This document shows, in pieces, positions 1-10,369 of a stretch of DNA of 64,000 bases. The DNA is taken from positions 40,715 to 104,714 of the forward strand of contig NZ_VFIX01000003.1 in NCBI RefSeq assembly GCF_006385185.1. The letters are read 5' to 3'. This DNA is from Metamycoplasma equirhinis. GTDB taxonomy: Bacteria; Bacillota_I; Bacilli_A; Mycoplasmatales; Metamycoplasmataceae. Made by a program: the position numbers and the translations under genes. The notes beneath the pieces were generated by a model. That model worked only from the letters and a program-made list of their open reading frames with translations, was not told where the DNA came from and searched no databases. Each line of letters opens with the position of its first letter. The stretch's first letter is position 1.

Positions 1-1906
1 ATGTCATATTTGCGACAACTTGTGCAATTTGCATAATTTGTTCCTGATAAATGATTATTCCGTATGTATCTTTAACAATTTTGTCATATTCTACACTAAT
101 TTTAGGGATTTCTTCATAGCCTGCTTTACGTTTAGCGTAACTCGGAATATTTATCATCGGACCTGGTCTATTTAGCGAAATGATAGCAACAATATCGTTA
201 AAATTGCTTACACCAATTTTAGCTAATGCTCGCATCATTATTGGACTTTCAACCTGAAAAATGCCAATTGTGTTTGCTTGCGATAAAATTTCAAAAGTTT
301 TTTTATCATTTAATGAGATGTTATTTAAATCAATATTAATGTTTTTTGTTTTTTTGATTAGATTTAGAATTTCTTTAATGGTTGATAAAGTTTTTAAACC
401 CAAAATATCCATCTTTATTAAACCAAAGTCCTCTAAGTATTCCATACTTATTTGTGTTTGATGCATTCCATTTTCAATTTTCAAAATCGGAGCAAATTCA
501 ATGATTGGCTTTTCACTTAGAACTAATCCTGCCGCGTGCGTTCCGGTTTGTCTATAATATCCCGAAATTCTTTGTGTAATGTTTAAAATATTCTTAATAA
601 CTTCAATATCAGCGCTAACTTTTGACAATTCAAACGCAAATTTCTTATTTGATTTAAATTCTTCTAAAATATCACTATCAGTGCTTGAGATTAATTTGGA
701 AATGTTATCAATATCTTTAGGTTTAATTTCGTATACTCTTAATACATCACGTAGAGCGGATTTTTTTCCAAGCGAAGCAAAAGTTACAATATTAGCTGAA
801 TTTTCATTACCATATTTATTATTCAAATACTGTATAACTTCGTTACGCCTATCATCTTGTACATCAATATCAATATCTGGCATTGATATTCTTTCAGGAT
901 TTAAAAATCTCTCAAAAATTAATCCATATTCCATAGGATTCACATTAGTAATGCCAATTAAAAAGCTAATTAATGATCCACACGCGCTACCTCTGCCTGG
1001 GCCAATTGCTATATCGTTATCTTTTGCTCATTTCACTCAATCAGCGATTATTAAAAAATAATCTTCAAAGTTTAATTTTTTAATAATCGAAAATTCATGA
1101 TTTAGCCTTTTAATGTATAAATCAGATCTTTTTTCTGGCGCAATCTTTTTTAAAAAATTTTCGGATATTAATTTTCTAAGATATTTAGATGAATCAATAT
1201 TTGCCACATTTTGAAATTTAGGCAATGCAAATCCAAATTCGGGAAAATCAAAATATAATGATTTAGCAAATTCATTAGTTTGAATGATCAATTTATCATT
1301 ATTTGAAATTGAAGGTAAATATTCATCGTATATTTCGCGAAATTCATTATCTTTATTCATTGAATTTAAAACGTTAATGATTTTATTATCGTCAAAATTC
1401 AAAATTGCATTATGGTTAATTAATAAGCATCTTTCAAAATGAGATTTTAGTAATTCATTGTTTTCGATATCAGTTGGCAAGATCCCGAAATAATAATTAT
1501 TTTTGTTAATAAATTTATGTGTTTTTTTATAGTATCCAAATAGAGGGTGATCAATTCAAATTAGATTTCCAAACGTGTTTATATCTTCGATTAAGATAAA
1601 TTTTTCGGATAGTAGTTTGCATGAAAGTCGCTTTAGCAGCGAAAAATCTTGATGATTTCTAGCAAAAACTATAAAACGATATAAATTATCATCAATTTTA
1701 ACATTAGCATCAAGTCCAAAAATTGGTCTTAAATTTTTTTGTTTTGATATTTTTAGAATTTCGCCCATACTAAAAAAATTGCTGTGCTCAGTTACAGCAA
1801 AGTATTTTTGTTCATTTTTAATTAAAATATCTATAAATTCCGATACTTGAATGCAACTTTCTAGAAAAGAATACGTAGTATTTAGATGTAAATTAATTAA
1901 CTTCAT
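1..1906 (-). CDS. dnaE: DNA polymerase III alpha subunit, DnaE type (partial, 3' end outside window)
   Basis: Replicative or repair DNA polymerase catalytic subunit of the DnaE family, the second C-family polymerase mycoplasmas carry beside PolC. The first 635 codons are present. An N-terminal PHP-like domain covers about residues 1-110. The palm carries the GPGRGSACGS loop and the PDIDID catalytic aspartates near residue 340, followed by SGYYRQTGTHAAGLV and SLNRPGP, all typical of DnaE. TGA codons within the frame read as Trp (for example near 1553). The start is the ATG at 1904-1906; no clear Shine-Dalgarno precedes it. The PHP metal-binding residues look degenerate (LHLN where HxH is usual, TEH for TDH, GLD for GCE), so a proofreading function is unlikely. 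Family assignment is firm. Confidence 0.95.
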
Positions 1907-2221
1907 ATTGTAATTATAATGGTTTTGAATGTCAAAAATAATTAAACAAAAAAATTAGCGAAAAAAAGTGATTTTTTTCATTTTTATGCTAACTATATAA
2001 TTAAAAAATACTAACAATAAATGACATAAATTAACGACTAAAATTGTTAATAATTATGTTTTATTTTTAAATTACTCTTATTTTATGAATAATACAAAAA
2101 ATGTCTATGTTTATAAGCGACTAAAGTAATTAACAAACGTTAGAAAAGTAAAATAAAAAGTATTTTTATATATCTTTTGCCATATAGAATAATAGTACTT
2201 AAAAACGCAAAAGGAGGGAAT
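1907..2221. other. Divergent intergenic region between dnaE and the primosome genes
   Basis: About 315 bases of AT-rich sequence with no convincing gene. It should hold divergent promoters: on the minus strand TATAAT lies at 1913-1918 and a TTGACA-like box at 1930-1935, but their 11-base spacing is too short for a standard pair. A strong AAAAGGAGGG ribosome-binding site (about 2210-2218) serves the plus-strand gene. Confidence 0.6.
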
Positions 2222-3109
2222 ATGAATAACGGATTTTATATTGAAAATTCAACTAGCATAAATTCAAATGACCTTCAGAACTTGCGTTTATTTTACGGCC
2301 CTATAATTGGTAATAATGCTATTTTATTATATGAACACTTACTTGATTTACATAATTTATATGCTAAAAACCAGCGTCATGATTTTTGTGAAACTTTTGA
2401 ATTTTTGCTCTTAGATGAAAATTTGTTAGCTTCATGCAAAGAAAAATTAGAAGGTGTAGGTTTGCTAAAAACATATCAAATTAGTGACGGTAGTTTGCTA
2501 TTGGAGTTATTAAAACCTTTAAGTGCAAATCAATTTATTAAAAACGAGTTTTTATCTTGTTTAAGTAAAAACAAAATAGGGGAGAAGAAATTTTTAGAAA
2601 TTATGGCAAAAAAGGCTGAGATTTGTTTTGATAAAACAAAAATGAAGGAAGTATCAAAAAAATCGTTTGATGTTTTCGATATTAAAGCAATTGATTTTAA
2701 AGATAAACCAAAATGCAATATTTCTTTTACAATTCATGACTTTGAATTGTTAAAAGATATTGTTACACCAGAAGAGTTTATCGTTGCTTTCACCGAACTG
2801 GAATTAAGTCCTACGCAAATTTTGATGATCAATCGTTTAAAACAGTTGAAATTTGATAGCGCATCAATTAATTCATTTATATATTATTCAATAAGAATTA
2901 ATAATGCAATTGTTTGTAAATATATCGAAACAATTGCTAATGATTATGCTAAAAGAAACTTATTTAACGCCCAAAAAATTGATTTGGAATTAAAAACATC
3001 TTATATGTCAAAAACTAATCACCATAAATTTCAAGATCTAAATGAGGCAAGAAAATATTCTGAATCTGATATTCTTGAAATTTCAAATGAAGAAGAATGA
3101 GAAAATTAA
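2222..3109 (+). CDS. DnaB/DnaD-type replication initiation protein
   Basis: Probable primosomal protein of the Gram-positive DnaB/DnaD family, which in Bacillus helps load the replicative helicase at origins and attaches the origin to the membrane. The N-terminus has the family pattern of LRLFYGPIIGNNAILLYEHL at about residues 19-38, followed by a long helical middle. The start is set at the ATG directly behind AGGAGGG (2211-2217); an in-frame ATG at 2177 lies upstream of that site and is unlikely. The last codons read EEE-Trp(TGA)-EN before TAA. It is followed 29 bases later by the DnaI-like gene, the order expected of a primosome operon. 295 residues. Confidence 0.8.
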
Positions 3110-3138
3110 TTTATATTAATATTTTATAAGGAGGAATT

Positions 3139-4056
3139 TTGTTAGATAAAGACATTTTTAGTGGCTTTTTATCGGATACTTTAAAAGACTTTGATCCCGA
3201 AAAAGAAAAAGTCAAAATTTTATCTCATCCTCTAGTTATTCAATTATTAAGCAAATTGAAGTTAAACGAAATGCAAATTAATAAAAATATGAATTTGCTA
3301 CAAAAATACTATGATTATGTTGAAGATAAAAACGAAGAACCACGTTGAAAAATATATTTAGACCAATATGGAAATCTAGTGCTTGATTTTACTAACGGAA
3401 AAAGTTTTGTTAAGCAAAAAATGCTAAATAATTTTTTATTGACAAGTATTACTCCTTTAGATGCCGATCTGGAGGCGTATTTTAGAATTCCCGATAAAAG
3501 CAAGCCTAAAAAAATCATGCAAGATGCCAATAACGCACTGCGTCATTTTAGTCCACTTATTTATGCAGATATTAAAAAAATTACTGATACCGAAAATAAA
3601 AACTATAGTAAAGGGCTATTTTTAGTAGATAGTAACTTTAAAAGCGCAAAAGCAATTTTTCAATATTTAGCTGTCATTTTTGCTACTAACAAAAATAAAA
3701 CAGTTGCATTACTAGACGAAAGCTCACTTTTTAATCATTACTATCAGTTACTTTCAAATCCTGAAGGTCAAAATAATTTATCAAATTTATTAGTTCAAGT
3801 TGACTATTTATTCATTGATCGTTTTAGCGTATTTAGTAAACCTGAATGATATATCAATTTATTGATTGATATTTTAATGAAAAGAGAAGATGAACGCAGA
3901 CATACTTTTATCAGTTCATTAATAGATATCACAAACGATTCAATCAATATTATTTTCCATCACAAAAACGCTAATACTATCGGAATAAAAAGAATAGAAA
4001 ATTTGTTTAAGAATTTAATTAATCGTTTGACAATTAAACACATTGCAAATAAATAG
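3139..4056 (+). CDS. DnaI-like primosomal protein with degenerate Walker A
   Basis: Probable homologue of the helicase loader DnaI. The order after the DnaB-type gene, an N-terminal helical domain (residues 1-90) and a C-terminal AAA+-like layout support this. The P-loop region reads KGLFLVDSNFKSAKAIF (near residue 155), where DnaI has GxxGxGKT; the invariant glycine and the Thr/Ser after Lys are missing. The Walker B position reads YLFIDRFSVF instead of a DD motif. Trp is encoded by TGA at 3346-3348 and 3847-3849. The start is TTG at 3139, four bases behind AAGGAGG, which is short but the only plausible start. If it is a loader, it probably acts without ATP hydrolysis. 305 residues. Confidence 0.7.
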
Positions 4057-4203
4057 AGAAATATTGAATTTATTGATTTTTTCTTTGATTTTCGCTTTAA
4101 AAATATTAAAATTCATTGAAATTAAGTAATTTTTTTAATGATTTTATCAATGCGATTTTAATTAGTATTATAATAAATGTATATTTCCAAGAAAATATAG
4201 TAT

Positions 4204-4229
4204 AAAGCGTACCCTCTACGCTTTTTCTT
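4204..4229 (+). terminator. Rho-independent terminator after the primosome genes
   Basis: Perfect 8-bp stem AAAGCGTA / TACGCTTT with a CCCTC loop, followed by a T-rich tail. It ends transcription from the DnaI-like gene or from the TATAAT box at 4169. Confidence 0.8.
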
Positions 4230-4310
4230 TCTTTATTTTTACTCAATTTTATTGCTTAATTTATATTGAAAACATTGAGTTATTTCAATTGCGTTTTTTA
4301 ATTCTTTTTA

Positions 4311-4338
4311 TTAACAAAAATTCTTTTTATATTATAAT
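4311..4338 (+). promoter_or_regulatory. Promoter of the tRNA-Cys/tRNA-Arg unit
   Basis: TTAACA (4311-4316) and TATAAT (4333-4338) are separated by 16 bases and lie about 24 bases upstream of the first tRNA base. This is a standard sigma-A-type arrangement. Confidence 0.65.
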
Positions 4339-4361
4339 AATAATTGCAATTATGGCCATGT

Positions 4362-4436
4362 GCCACCATAGCCAAACGGCCAAGGCATAGGTCTGCAACA
4401 CCTTGATTACCGGTTCGAATCCGGTTGGTGGCTCCA
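4362..4436 (+). tRNA. tRNA-Cys (anticodon GCA)
   Basis: The acceptor stem GCCACCA pairs with TGGTGGC, the anticodon loop CTGCAAC gives GCA, and the T-arm is CCGG-TTCGAAT-CCGG. The encoded CCA ends the gene. It is followed three bases later by tRNA-Arg, clearly cotranscribed. Confidence 0.95.
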
Positions 4437-4439
4437 AAT

Positions 4440-4516
4440 GCGCCCGTAGCTCAATTGGACAGAGTGTTTGGTTACGGCCCAAAAGGTTGCGGGTTCGACT
4501 CCTGCCGGGCGCGCCA
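4440..4516 (+). tRNA. tRNA-Arg (anticodon ACG)
   Basis: The acceptor GCGCCCG pairs with CGGGCGC, the anticodon stem TTTGG/CCAAA closes the loop TTACGGC (anticodon ACG, expected to be read as ICG), and CCA is encoded. It is the second gene of the tRNA pair. Confidence 0.95.
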
Positions 4517-4533
4517 TTTCAGGAAACTGACTT

Positions 4534-4565
4534 ATAGATGCTCATAGAAGCGTCTATTTTTCTTT
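4534..4565 (+). terminator. Terminator of the tRNA pair
   Basis: The stem ATAGATGCT / AGCGTCTAT (one G-T pair) with a six-base loop is followed by TTTTCTTT. It separates the tRNAs from the hrcA operator that begins a few bases later. Confidence 0.75.
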
Positions 4566-4569
4566 ATTT

Positions 4570-4596
4570 TTAGCAATTAAGTCATTAAAGTGCTAA
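4570..4596 (+). promoter_or_regulatory. CIRCE operator (HrcA binding site), variant left arm
   Basis: TTAGCAATT-N9-AAGTGCTAA matches the CIRCE consensus TTAGCACTC-N9-GAGTGCTAA with exact 9-9-9 spacing. The right arm has one change (first base) and the left arm three. It lies 19 bases before hrcA and overlaps the probable promoter (TAAAAT at 4594-4599), so HrcA would repress its own operon. A further partial half-site, GTGCTAA, follows at about 4601. Confidence 0.85.
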
Positions 4597-4615
4597 AATA
4601 GTGCTAAGGTAAAAT

Positions 4616-5644
4616 ATGGAAAATTCAAAACCAAAAAAATTAAATACTAAATTAGAACATTATTTAAAACTAATAGTGGATCAATATATCGAAACCGGCG
4701 AACCAGTGGGATCAAAGTATTTAGTTGAAAAGTGCAAATTAAATTGTTCGTCTGCAACAATCAGAAATATTATGGCAGAGCTTGAAAAAATGAATTTTTT
4801 GGAAAAACCACATATTTCAGGTGGGCGCATTCCTTCAACTAAAGGCTTATCGTATTATGCCAAATATCTAATTTATAATCCGATGCATTATTTCAATAGC
4901 AAATTAGAAGATTTATTAGCAAAAAGAAGAATCAATATTGATGCAACGTTAGATGAGGCTGCTAATATCGTAAGTCAAATGGCGGGATTTGCTGTTGTGG
5001 CAACAACTAATAATTTTTCAGAAACACTAAAAAGCATACAATTAACGCCATTAAATAAATCGTCGGCAGTTGTTGTACTAGTAACGAGTAGTGGAAATGT
5101 GCAAAACAAAATTTTTAACTTTGAAAAAGGTGTTGAGTTAAATGATTTGCGTGTCGCAGTACGTTTATTTAAGGAAAGGCTTATTGATACTCCATTAATT
5201 GAATTAGCTAATAAAGTTGTCGCACTTGAACCTATTTTTAGTGAACAAGTTAAAAATTATGAAGTTATAATGCAAAATTTTATTAAGAATATTTTTTGCT
5301 TTAAGGAAAAAATTGAAAATAAGGCTTTTAACACTAATGCAATAATTCTTTCAGAAAGTATTTCTCGTGAAGAAATCGCTAAATTATTTGACTTGATAGA
5401 ACATCATTCAGTTTGAGAAGCTTTAGAAAATAATTTAGATGACGAAAAAAATATTAAGCTTGATGTTTCAAGACCTAATTTAAACATAATTTCTAAAAAG
5501 ATTGATTTTGTTAATAGCAAGAATATTAAAGAAATAAGTATTGTTGGTCCCAAAAATTTAGATTTTAAAGAATCATTTGAGGCACTGGAAATTTTAGAAA
5601 AAATGATTAAATCTGATGTTGAGAAAGGAAATCAAAATGAATAA
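4616..5644 (+). CDS. hrcA: Heat-inducible transcription repressor HrcA
   Basis: Repressor of class I heat-shock genes that binds CIRCE operators. The N-terminal winged-helix region carries YIETGEPVGSKYLVEK and SSATIRNIMAELE (about residues 24-65), with the family signature SGGRIPSTKGLSYY at about residues 68-81. One internal TGA (5414-5416) reads as Trp. It is 342 residues, the usual length. A CIRCE element directly upstream indicates autoregulation. The stop overlaps the start of grpE by 8 bases, so the two are translationally coupled. dnaK and dnaJ are not in this window. Confidence 0.97.
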
Positions 5645-6440
5645 CGAAATTAAAAAATTTGATTATGTAGAATTTGCGATTTTAGATAAAAGTAAAAAAC
5701 AAAGTAAAGAATTGCAAACTCATAGTGGTTTTATTGGTATAACAAATTTTTCCAATGAAGCTTTTTTAGCACTAACAAAAGGAAAAATTGACAACAATCG
5801 CGAAATTTTCTATAAAGGCGAAAATGCTAAGATTCACTTAAAATTAATTAAACATAACAAAACGCCAGTTAGATATCATGAAATAATGCAAAAAAATTTA
5901 GATTTGCAAAATAAATTATTTGAAGCACAAACTAATATGTTTGAGTTAATTAGTAAATTAGAATCACAAGAAAAAACAAGTTTGCAAAAAGAAAACGAAT
6001 TCAAATCTCAAGTATTTGAATTACAAAAAAAAGCTCAAGAGCAAATCAATGAACATAAACAAAAAAATGACGAGCACATACAAACTCAAATTAGCGAAAT
6101 TAAAAAATTTGCATTGCAATCTTTTTTAGAAGATATATTGCTGCCATTAAATAATTTTGATTTAGCAATTCAAGCTGCACAAAAAATTGATAATCAAATA
6201 GTGCAAAATTTCACAAAAGGTTTTGAGATGCTATATTCACAAGTTGAATCAATTTTACAGTCTTTTGGCGTAACTAAAATCATTCCAAAAATCGGCGATA
6301 AATTTGATGCTAATATTCATCAAATTTATGAGATGATTGCTTCTGATTACGAAAAAGAAACAATCTTAGAAGTAAAAAATATTGGGTATAAATTACACGA
6401 ACGTACAATAAAACCCGCATTAGTAGTAATAAGCAAATAA
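5637..6440 (+). CDS. grpE: Nucleotide exchange factor GrpE
   Basis: Cochaperone that releases ADP from DnaK. The C-terminal GrpE domain shows FLEDILLPLNNFDLAI, FTKGFEMLYSQVESILQSFG and the end pattern GYKLHERTIKPALVVISK. The start is the ATG at 5637 preceded by GAGAAAGG, not the in-frame ATG at 5616. A long coiled-coil segment (about residues 85-155) leads into the four-helix/beta domain. About 85 extra N-terminal residues precede the coiled coil, as is common in mycoplasma GrpE; no domain is recognised in them. It is coupled to hrcA by overlap. 267 residues. Confidence 0.93.
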   Translation: MNNEIKKFDYVEFAILDKSKKQSKELQTHSGFIGITNFSNEAFLALTKGKIDNNREIFYKGENAKIHLKLIKHNKTPVRYHEIMQKNLDLQNKLFEAQTNMFELISKLESQEKTSLQKENEFKSQVFELQKKAQEQINEHKQKNDEHIQTQISEIKKFALQSFLEDILLPLNNFDLAIQAAQKIDNQIVQNFTKGFEMLYSQVESILQSFGVTKIIPKIGDKFDANIHQIYEMIASDYEKETILEVKNIGYKLHERTIKPALVVISK

Positions 6441-6528
6441 ATTTCGCTTTTTATTCCCAAATTCGTCTGTTAACGCATAAAAACATATATTATTATGTAA
6501 AAAAATTAGCTAACAACTTATAAAAAAA

Positions 6529-6545
6529 GCATTATTACATAATGC
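6529..6545 (+). promoter_or_regulatory. Perfect palindrome at the lon ribosome-binding site
   Basis: GCATTAT-TAC-ATAATGC is a perfect 7-bp inverted repeat ending immediately before the GAAAGGAAAA ribosome-binding site of lon. It could be a repressor operator or an RNA hairpin that limits ribosome access. No CIRCE is seen at lon. Confidence 0.5.
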
Positions 6546-6558
6546 GAAAGGAAAAAAC

Positions 6559-9033
6559 ATGAAAATACCATTTATAGCAATAAAAAACCAAATTATTATT
6601 CCTTATAGTAAGAATTTGGAAACCATTAAAATTGGAAAACAAAATTCGATAAATTCTTTAAATTTAGCAATCGATAAATATGACTCAACATTTTTGGCAA
6701 CATTTTTAAAGCCAAGCAATAAAACAATTACAAATCCTTCACTTAAAGATTTAGAGGAATTTGGTGTTTTAGTTTATATTCACACATTAGATAATAAAAA
6801 TGGTGTTTACACAATTGAAGTTAAAGCTGCAAACCGTTGCAAGATTTTAGATATAAAAACTTCAAAACGTGGTGATGAAGAGATAAAACTTGTTGAGTGT
6901 CAAGAAGAAACTTTGGAAAATAAAGGCGCATTAGAGTTTGAAAAGAAAAGATTAGTAATTGGTGATAAATTAAAAGAATTGAGTAATGTGCCGAACTATG
7001 GTATTGATGGGCCTGGCGATGATGTTGTATTCAGAAACATTCATAAAAACTTATTGGAAAACAAGAATCTAGATTCGACTGACAAATATTCAAGGGAATC
7101 CTGAGAATTAATAAGTTCGCTTCGCAAATTATTTACTAAAGATGAAATTTTAAATTTACTTAATTACAGTGATTTATCGACAAGATATGATGAAATCATT
7201 AAAAAACTAACTAATAAAGCTAAATTCGTTGAATTTGATAAAGAAATTTCAAATAACTTGCATGAAGATATGGAAGAACAACAAAGAGATTTCTATCTAC
7301 GCGAAAAATTACGCCAAATTCGCAAAATGCTAAAAGAAGATGATGGTGGTAAATCAGCTGATGATATTGAAAAAAATGAAGATTTAAAAAGACAATACCC
7401 CGACTATGTTCTTCAAGCCCTAAGAGCTGAACAAACACGTATGTCTTCTATGATGCAATCAAGCCCTGAAGCCAACATTTCTAAAACATATATAGAATTA
7501 ATTTTGGCTTTGCCTTGAAGAAAAGTAAGCAAAGAATTAATTGATATTAATTCGGTTAGAGAAATATTGGATAAAAATCATTATGGACTTGAAAAAGCAA
7601 AAGAAAGAATTTTAGAGTTTATTTCTGTTTTAACTCATACTAAATCTAAAAATGAAAGTTCAGAATATGTTTCTATTAAAGGCGAGGAAAATAAATTCAT
7701 TGATTCAAATTTATTTGTTACTAAAGCAGGTTCAACGTCAAATAAACCAGTTAATAATATTCCTATTTTAACATTAATAGGTCCCCCAGGAACAGGTAAA
7801 ACAACACTAGCTAAATCAATAGCAGAATCACTAAACCGAAAATTCATTAAAGTTTCACTAGGCGGTGTAAAAGACGAAAGTGAAATCAGAGGTCATAGAA
7901 GAACATATGTTGGTGCAATGCCAGGAAAGATAATTTCAGCAATTAAAAAAGCAGGTGTATCAAACCCTGTTATCTTATTAGATGAAATTGATAAGATGTC
8001 TTCTGATTTTCGCGGTGATCCTACAAGTGCTATGCTTGAAGTTTTAGATCCAGAACAAAACGCAAACTTTCAAGATCATTACTTAGACTTAGAATACGAT
8101 TTATCGAAAGTATTATTCATTGCTACTGCTAACTATTATGATTCAATTCCTGCAGCATTAATTGACCGTGTGGAATTACTTGAACTTTCAACTTATACAA
8201 CAAAAGAAAAAGTTGAAATTGCAAAATCACATTTAATGCCTAAAATTTACTCTCAAAATGCTTTAACAGAAAAACAAATTCAAATTTCTGATGAAGTTTT
8301 AAAATTTATAGTACGTTTCTATACAAGAGAAAGCGGAGTTAGAGAGTTAAAACGTATTTTAGATAGTATTGCTAGAAAAATAGTTGTTAGAATACTTGAT
8401 AAGAAGATTAAAGATAGTTTTGTTGTTACTAAAGATGTTGTTATTGAATTTTTAGGTCCAGTTAAATTTGAAGATGATGAAAATGAAAATAAGGCTCAAG
8501 TAGGAGTTGTTAATGGACTTGCATATACAAGTTTTGGTGGATCAACTTTGGCTATTGAAGTAACAACCTTCCCTGGAAAAGAAGGATTGAGACTAACAGG
8601 GCAATTAAAAGATGTAATGAAAGAATCAGCTCAAATAGCTTTGGCTTATGTAAGATCGAATGCTAAAAAATTTGGAATTGATTTTGATTTTGATAATAAT
8701 TCGATTCATATTCACGTTCCAGCCGGAGCAATACCAAAAGATGGTCCTAGTGCCGGAGTAACATTTACTACTTCAATTATTAGTGCATTAAGTAAACGCC
8801 CTGTTCCTGCTAATATAGGTATGACAGGCGAAATAACATTACGTGGTAAAGTATTACCAATAGGTGGATTAAAAGAAAAATCACTAGCTGCTACTCAATT
8901 CGGAATTAAAAAAATATTTATTCCACATGATAATTTTAAAAACTTAAATGATGTTCCACAAGAAGTAAAAAAGGAAGTTACATTTATACCAGTTAAATAT
9001 TACGATGAAATTTATGACGAAATCTTTAATTAA
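6559..9033 (+). CDS. lon: ATP-dependent protease Lon
   Basis: Cytosolic AAA+ serine protease that degrades misfolded proteins. The N-terminal substrate-binding domain (residues 1-200) and helical segment are followed by the AAA+ module with Walker A GPPGTGKT at about residue 408 and Walker [10 protein letters not shown]. The C-terminal peptidase domain has catalytic Ser in DGPSAG (about residue 731) and the catalytic Lys in GGLKEK (residues 772-774). Two in-frame TGA codons (7102-7104 and 7516-7518) read as Trp. 824 residues, slightly longer than usual. A clean SD (GAAAGGA) fixes the start. A strong terminator follows, so it is probably monocistronic. Confidence 0.97.
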
Positions 9034-9070
9034 TATAACATCAAATTTTAAAGATTGATAGTCAATGCAA

Positions 9071-9104
9071 AATCACAAGATGAATCCAAATCTTGTGATT
9101 TTTT
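9071..9104 (+). terminator. Terminator of lon
   Basis: An 11-bp perfect stem, AATCACAAGAT / ATCTTGTGATT, with an eight-base loop, followed by TTTT. Confidence 0.88.
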
Positions 9105-9123
9105 ATTTAAAATAATTAATTGT

Positions 9124-9167
9124 AAAAACTGCTTCGCCTTATAAAACATACGCGAAAAGCAGTTTTT
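9124..9167 (-). terminator. Terminator facing the gap gene (possibly bidirectional)
   Basis: The arms AAAAACTGCTT and AAGCAGTTTTT are perfectly complementary, with the additional inner pair CGC / GCG. The T-run can serve either strand; it lies downstream of gap on the minus strand and after the lon terminator on the plus strand. Confidence 0.65.
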
Positions 9168-9169
9168 AA

Positions 9170-9367
9170 TTATCTAGACATTGGCGATTTTGAAAAATAA
9201 ATGCCAAATTTTCAACTTATTAGGTCATTCTTCTCGCTTACAAAATTAGTTATCAATTTTAAATATTTACTTTGTTCGATGTTATTTGAATTTTCACTCA
9301 AATTCGTAGTAACAATCTCACTAAGTTTAATATATTTATTGATTTTAGTGTTAGCATTTTTTCTTTT
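9170..9367 (-). other. 65-codon open stretch in frame behind the gap stop codon
   Basis: Directly after the TAA of gap the same reading frame stays open for 65 codons to another TAA, including one TGA-Trp. No ATG sits near its start and no ribosome-binding site is evident. The GAPDH before it already has a normal length and C-terminus. It may be chance in AT-rich DNA, a small gene with a non-ATG start, or a readthrough tail. Confidence 0.3.
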
Positions 9368-10369
9368 TTATTTTAATTTAGCTAAATATTTTAATGTTCT
9401 TATATATTGATTTACAAATGAAGATTCATTATCATATCACGCATATATTTTGTAAAGTTTTTTGCCATCAACTTCCAAAACTTGTGTTAGTTGAGCATCA
9501 AAAATTGAACCAGCCGTTGAACCAATAATATCGCTAGAAACGATTGGATCTTCGGTATAAATCAAAGAATCTGATGTAGCGGATTTCATTGCTTTGTTTA
9601 TTTCTTCAACTGTTGTATCTTTTTTAAGCTCCAAAGTTACGTCGATTATTGAACCAGTAATTGTTGGTACACGTAAAGCTATTCCATTCATCTTACCTTT
9701 TAGTGCTGGAATAACCTTGCCAATAGATTTAGCTGCTCCAGTTGTAGTAGGAATCATATTTGAGGCAGCCGCTCTAGCTCTTCTTAAATCGCTATGCGGT
9801 GCATCTTGCAATCTTTGGTCTGCTGTATATGAGTGAATTGTTGTCATATATCCTTTAACAACACCAAAATTATTTTCTAAAACATTTAAAACAGGAGCTA
9901 AACAATTAGTTGTACATGAAGCACCCGAAACAATTGTGTCATCTTTCGTTAAAGTTCCCTCATTAACCGAATATACAATTGTTTTTACATCTGCACTTTT
10001 AGATGGCGCGGTGATTAAAACTTTTTTAGCGCCAGCATCAATATGTAGTTGCGCTGCTTCAATTGTTAAAAATCTTCCGGTTCCTTCAACAACAACATCA
10101 ACTCCTAATTTTTTCCATGGCAATTGTGCAGGATCTTTTTCACTAAAAATAGGAAATTCTTTGCCATCAATAATTATAGAATTTTCAGTATTTTTAATCT
10201 CATGAGCAAACACGCCATGTGCAGTATCATATTTTAATAAATGAGCTAAAGTTTTAGCGTCAGTTAAATCGTTTATTCCGACAACTTCAATTTCTGGGTC
10301 ATTAAAAACGGCCCTAAAAACTAAACGGCCAATTCTTCCGAAACCGTTAATTGCTATTCTTGTTTTCAT
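9368..10369 (-). CDS. gap: Glyceraldehyde-3-phosphate dehydrogenase
   Basis: Glycolytic enzyme converting glyceraldehyde 3-phosphate, NAD+ and phosphate to 1,3-bisphosphoglycerate. The Rossmann start INGFGRIGRLVFRA, the active-site SGASCTTNCLAP with catalytic Cys, and the C-terminal WYDNESS motif are all present; its Trp is the TGA at 9434-9436. 333 residues, standard. The start ATG is preceded by GGAGGAAT, and a TATAAT box lies on the minus strand at 10405-10410. It is divergent from the dimethylargininase-like gene, with about 250 bases between them. Confidence 0.98.

Larger units (their letters stand above)
4057..4361. other. Intergenic region before the tRNA pair
   Basis: About 305 bases without a protein gene. 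It contains a TATAAT box at 4169-4174, a hairpin with T-run at 4204-4229, and the tRNA promoter at 4311-4338. The box and the hairpin are spaced so that a transcript of roughly 50 bases could run between them. Otherwise only AT-rich sequence is seen. Confidence 0.6.

Noticed and set aside
261-1061. Plus-strand ORFs over the dnaE region
   Set aside because: Antisense to a clearly conserved polymerase frame; composition is not protein-like.
9201-9410. Plus-strand 69-residue ORF between lon and gap
   Set aside because: It overlaps the conserved end of gap in antisense, has no SD, and lies between two terminators.
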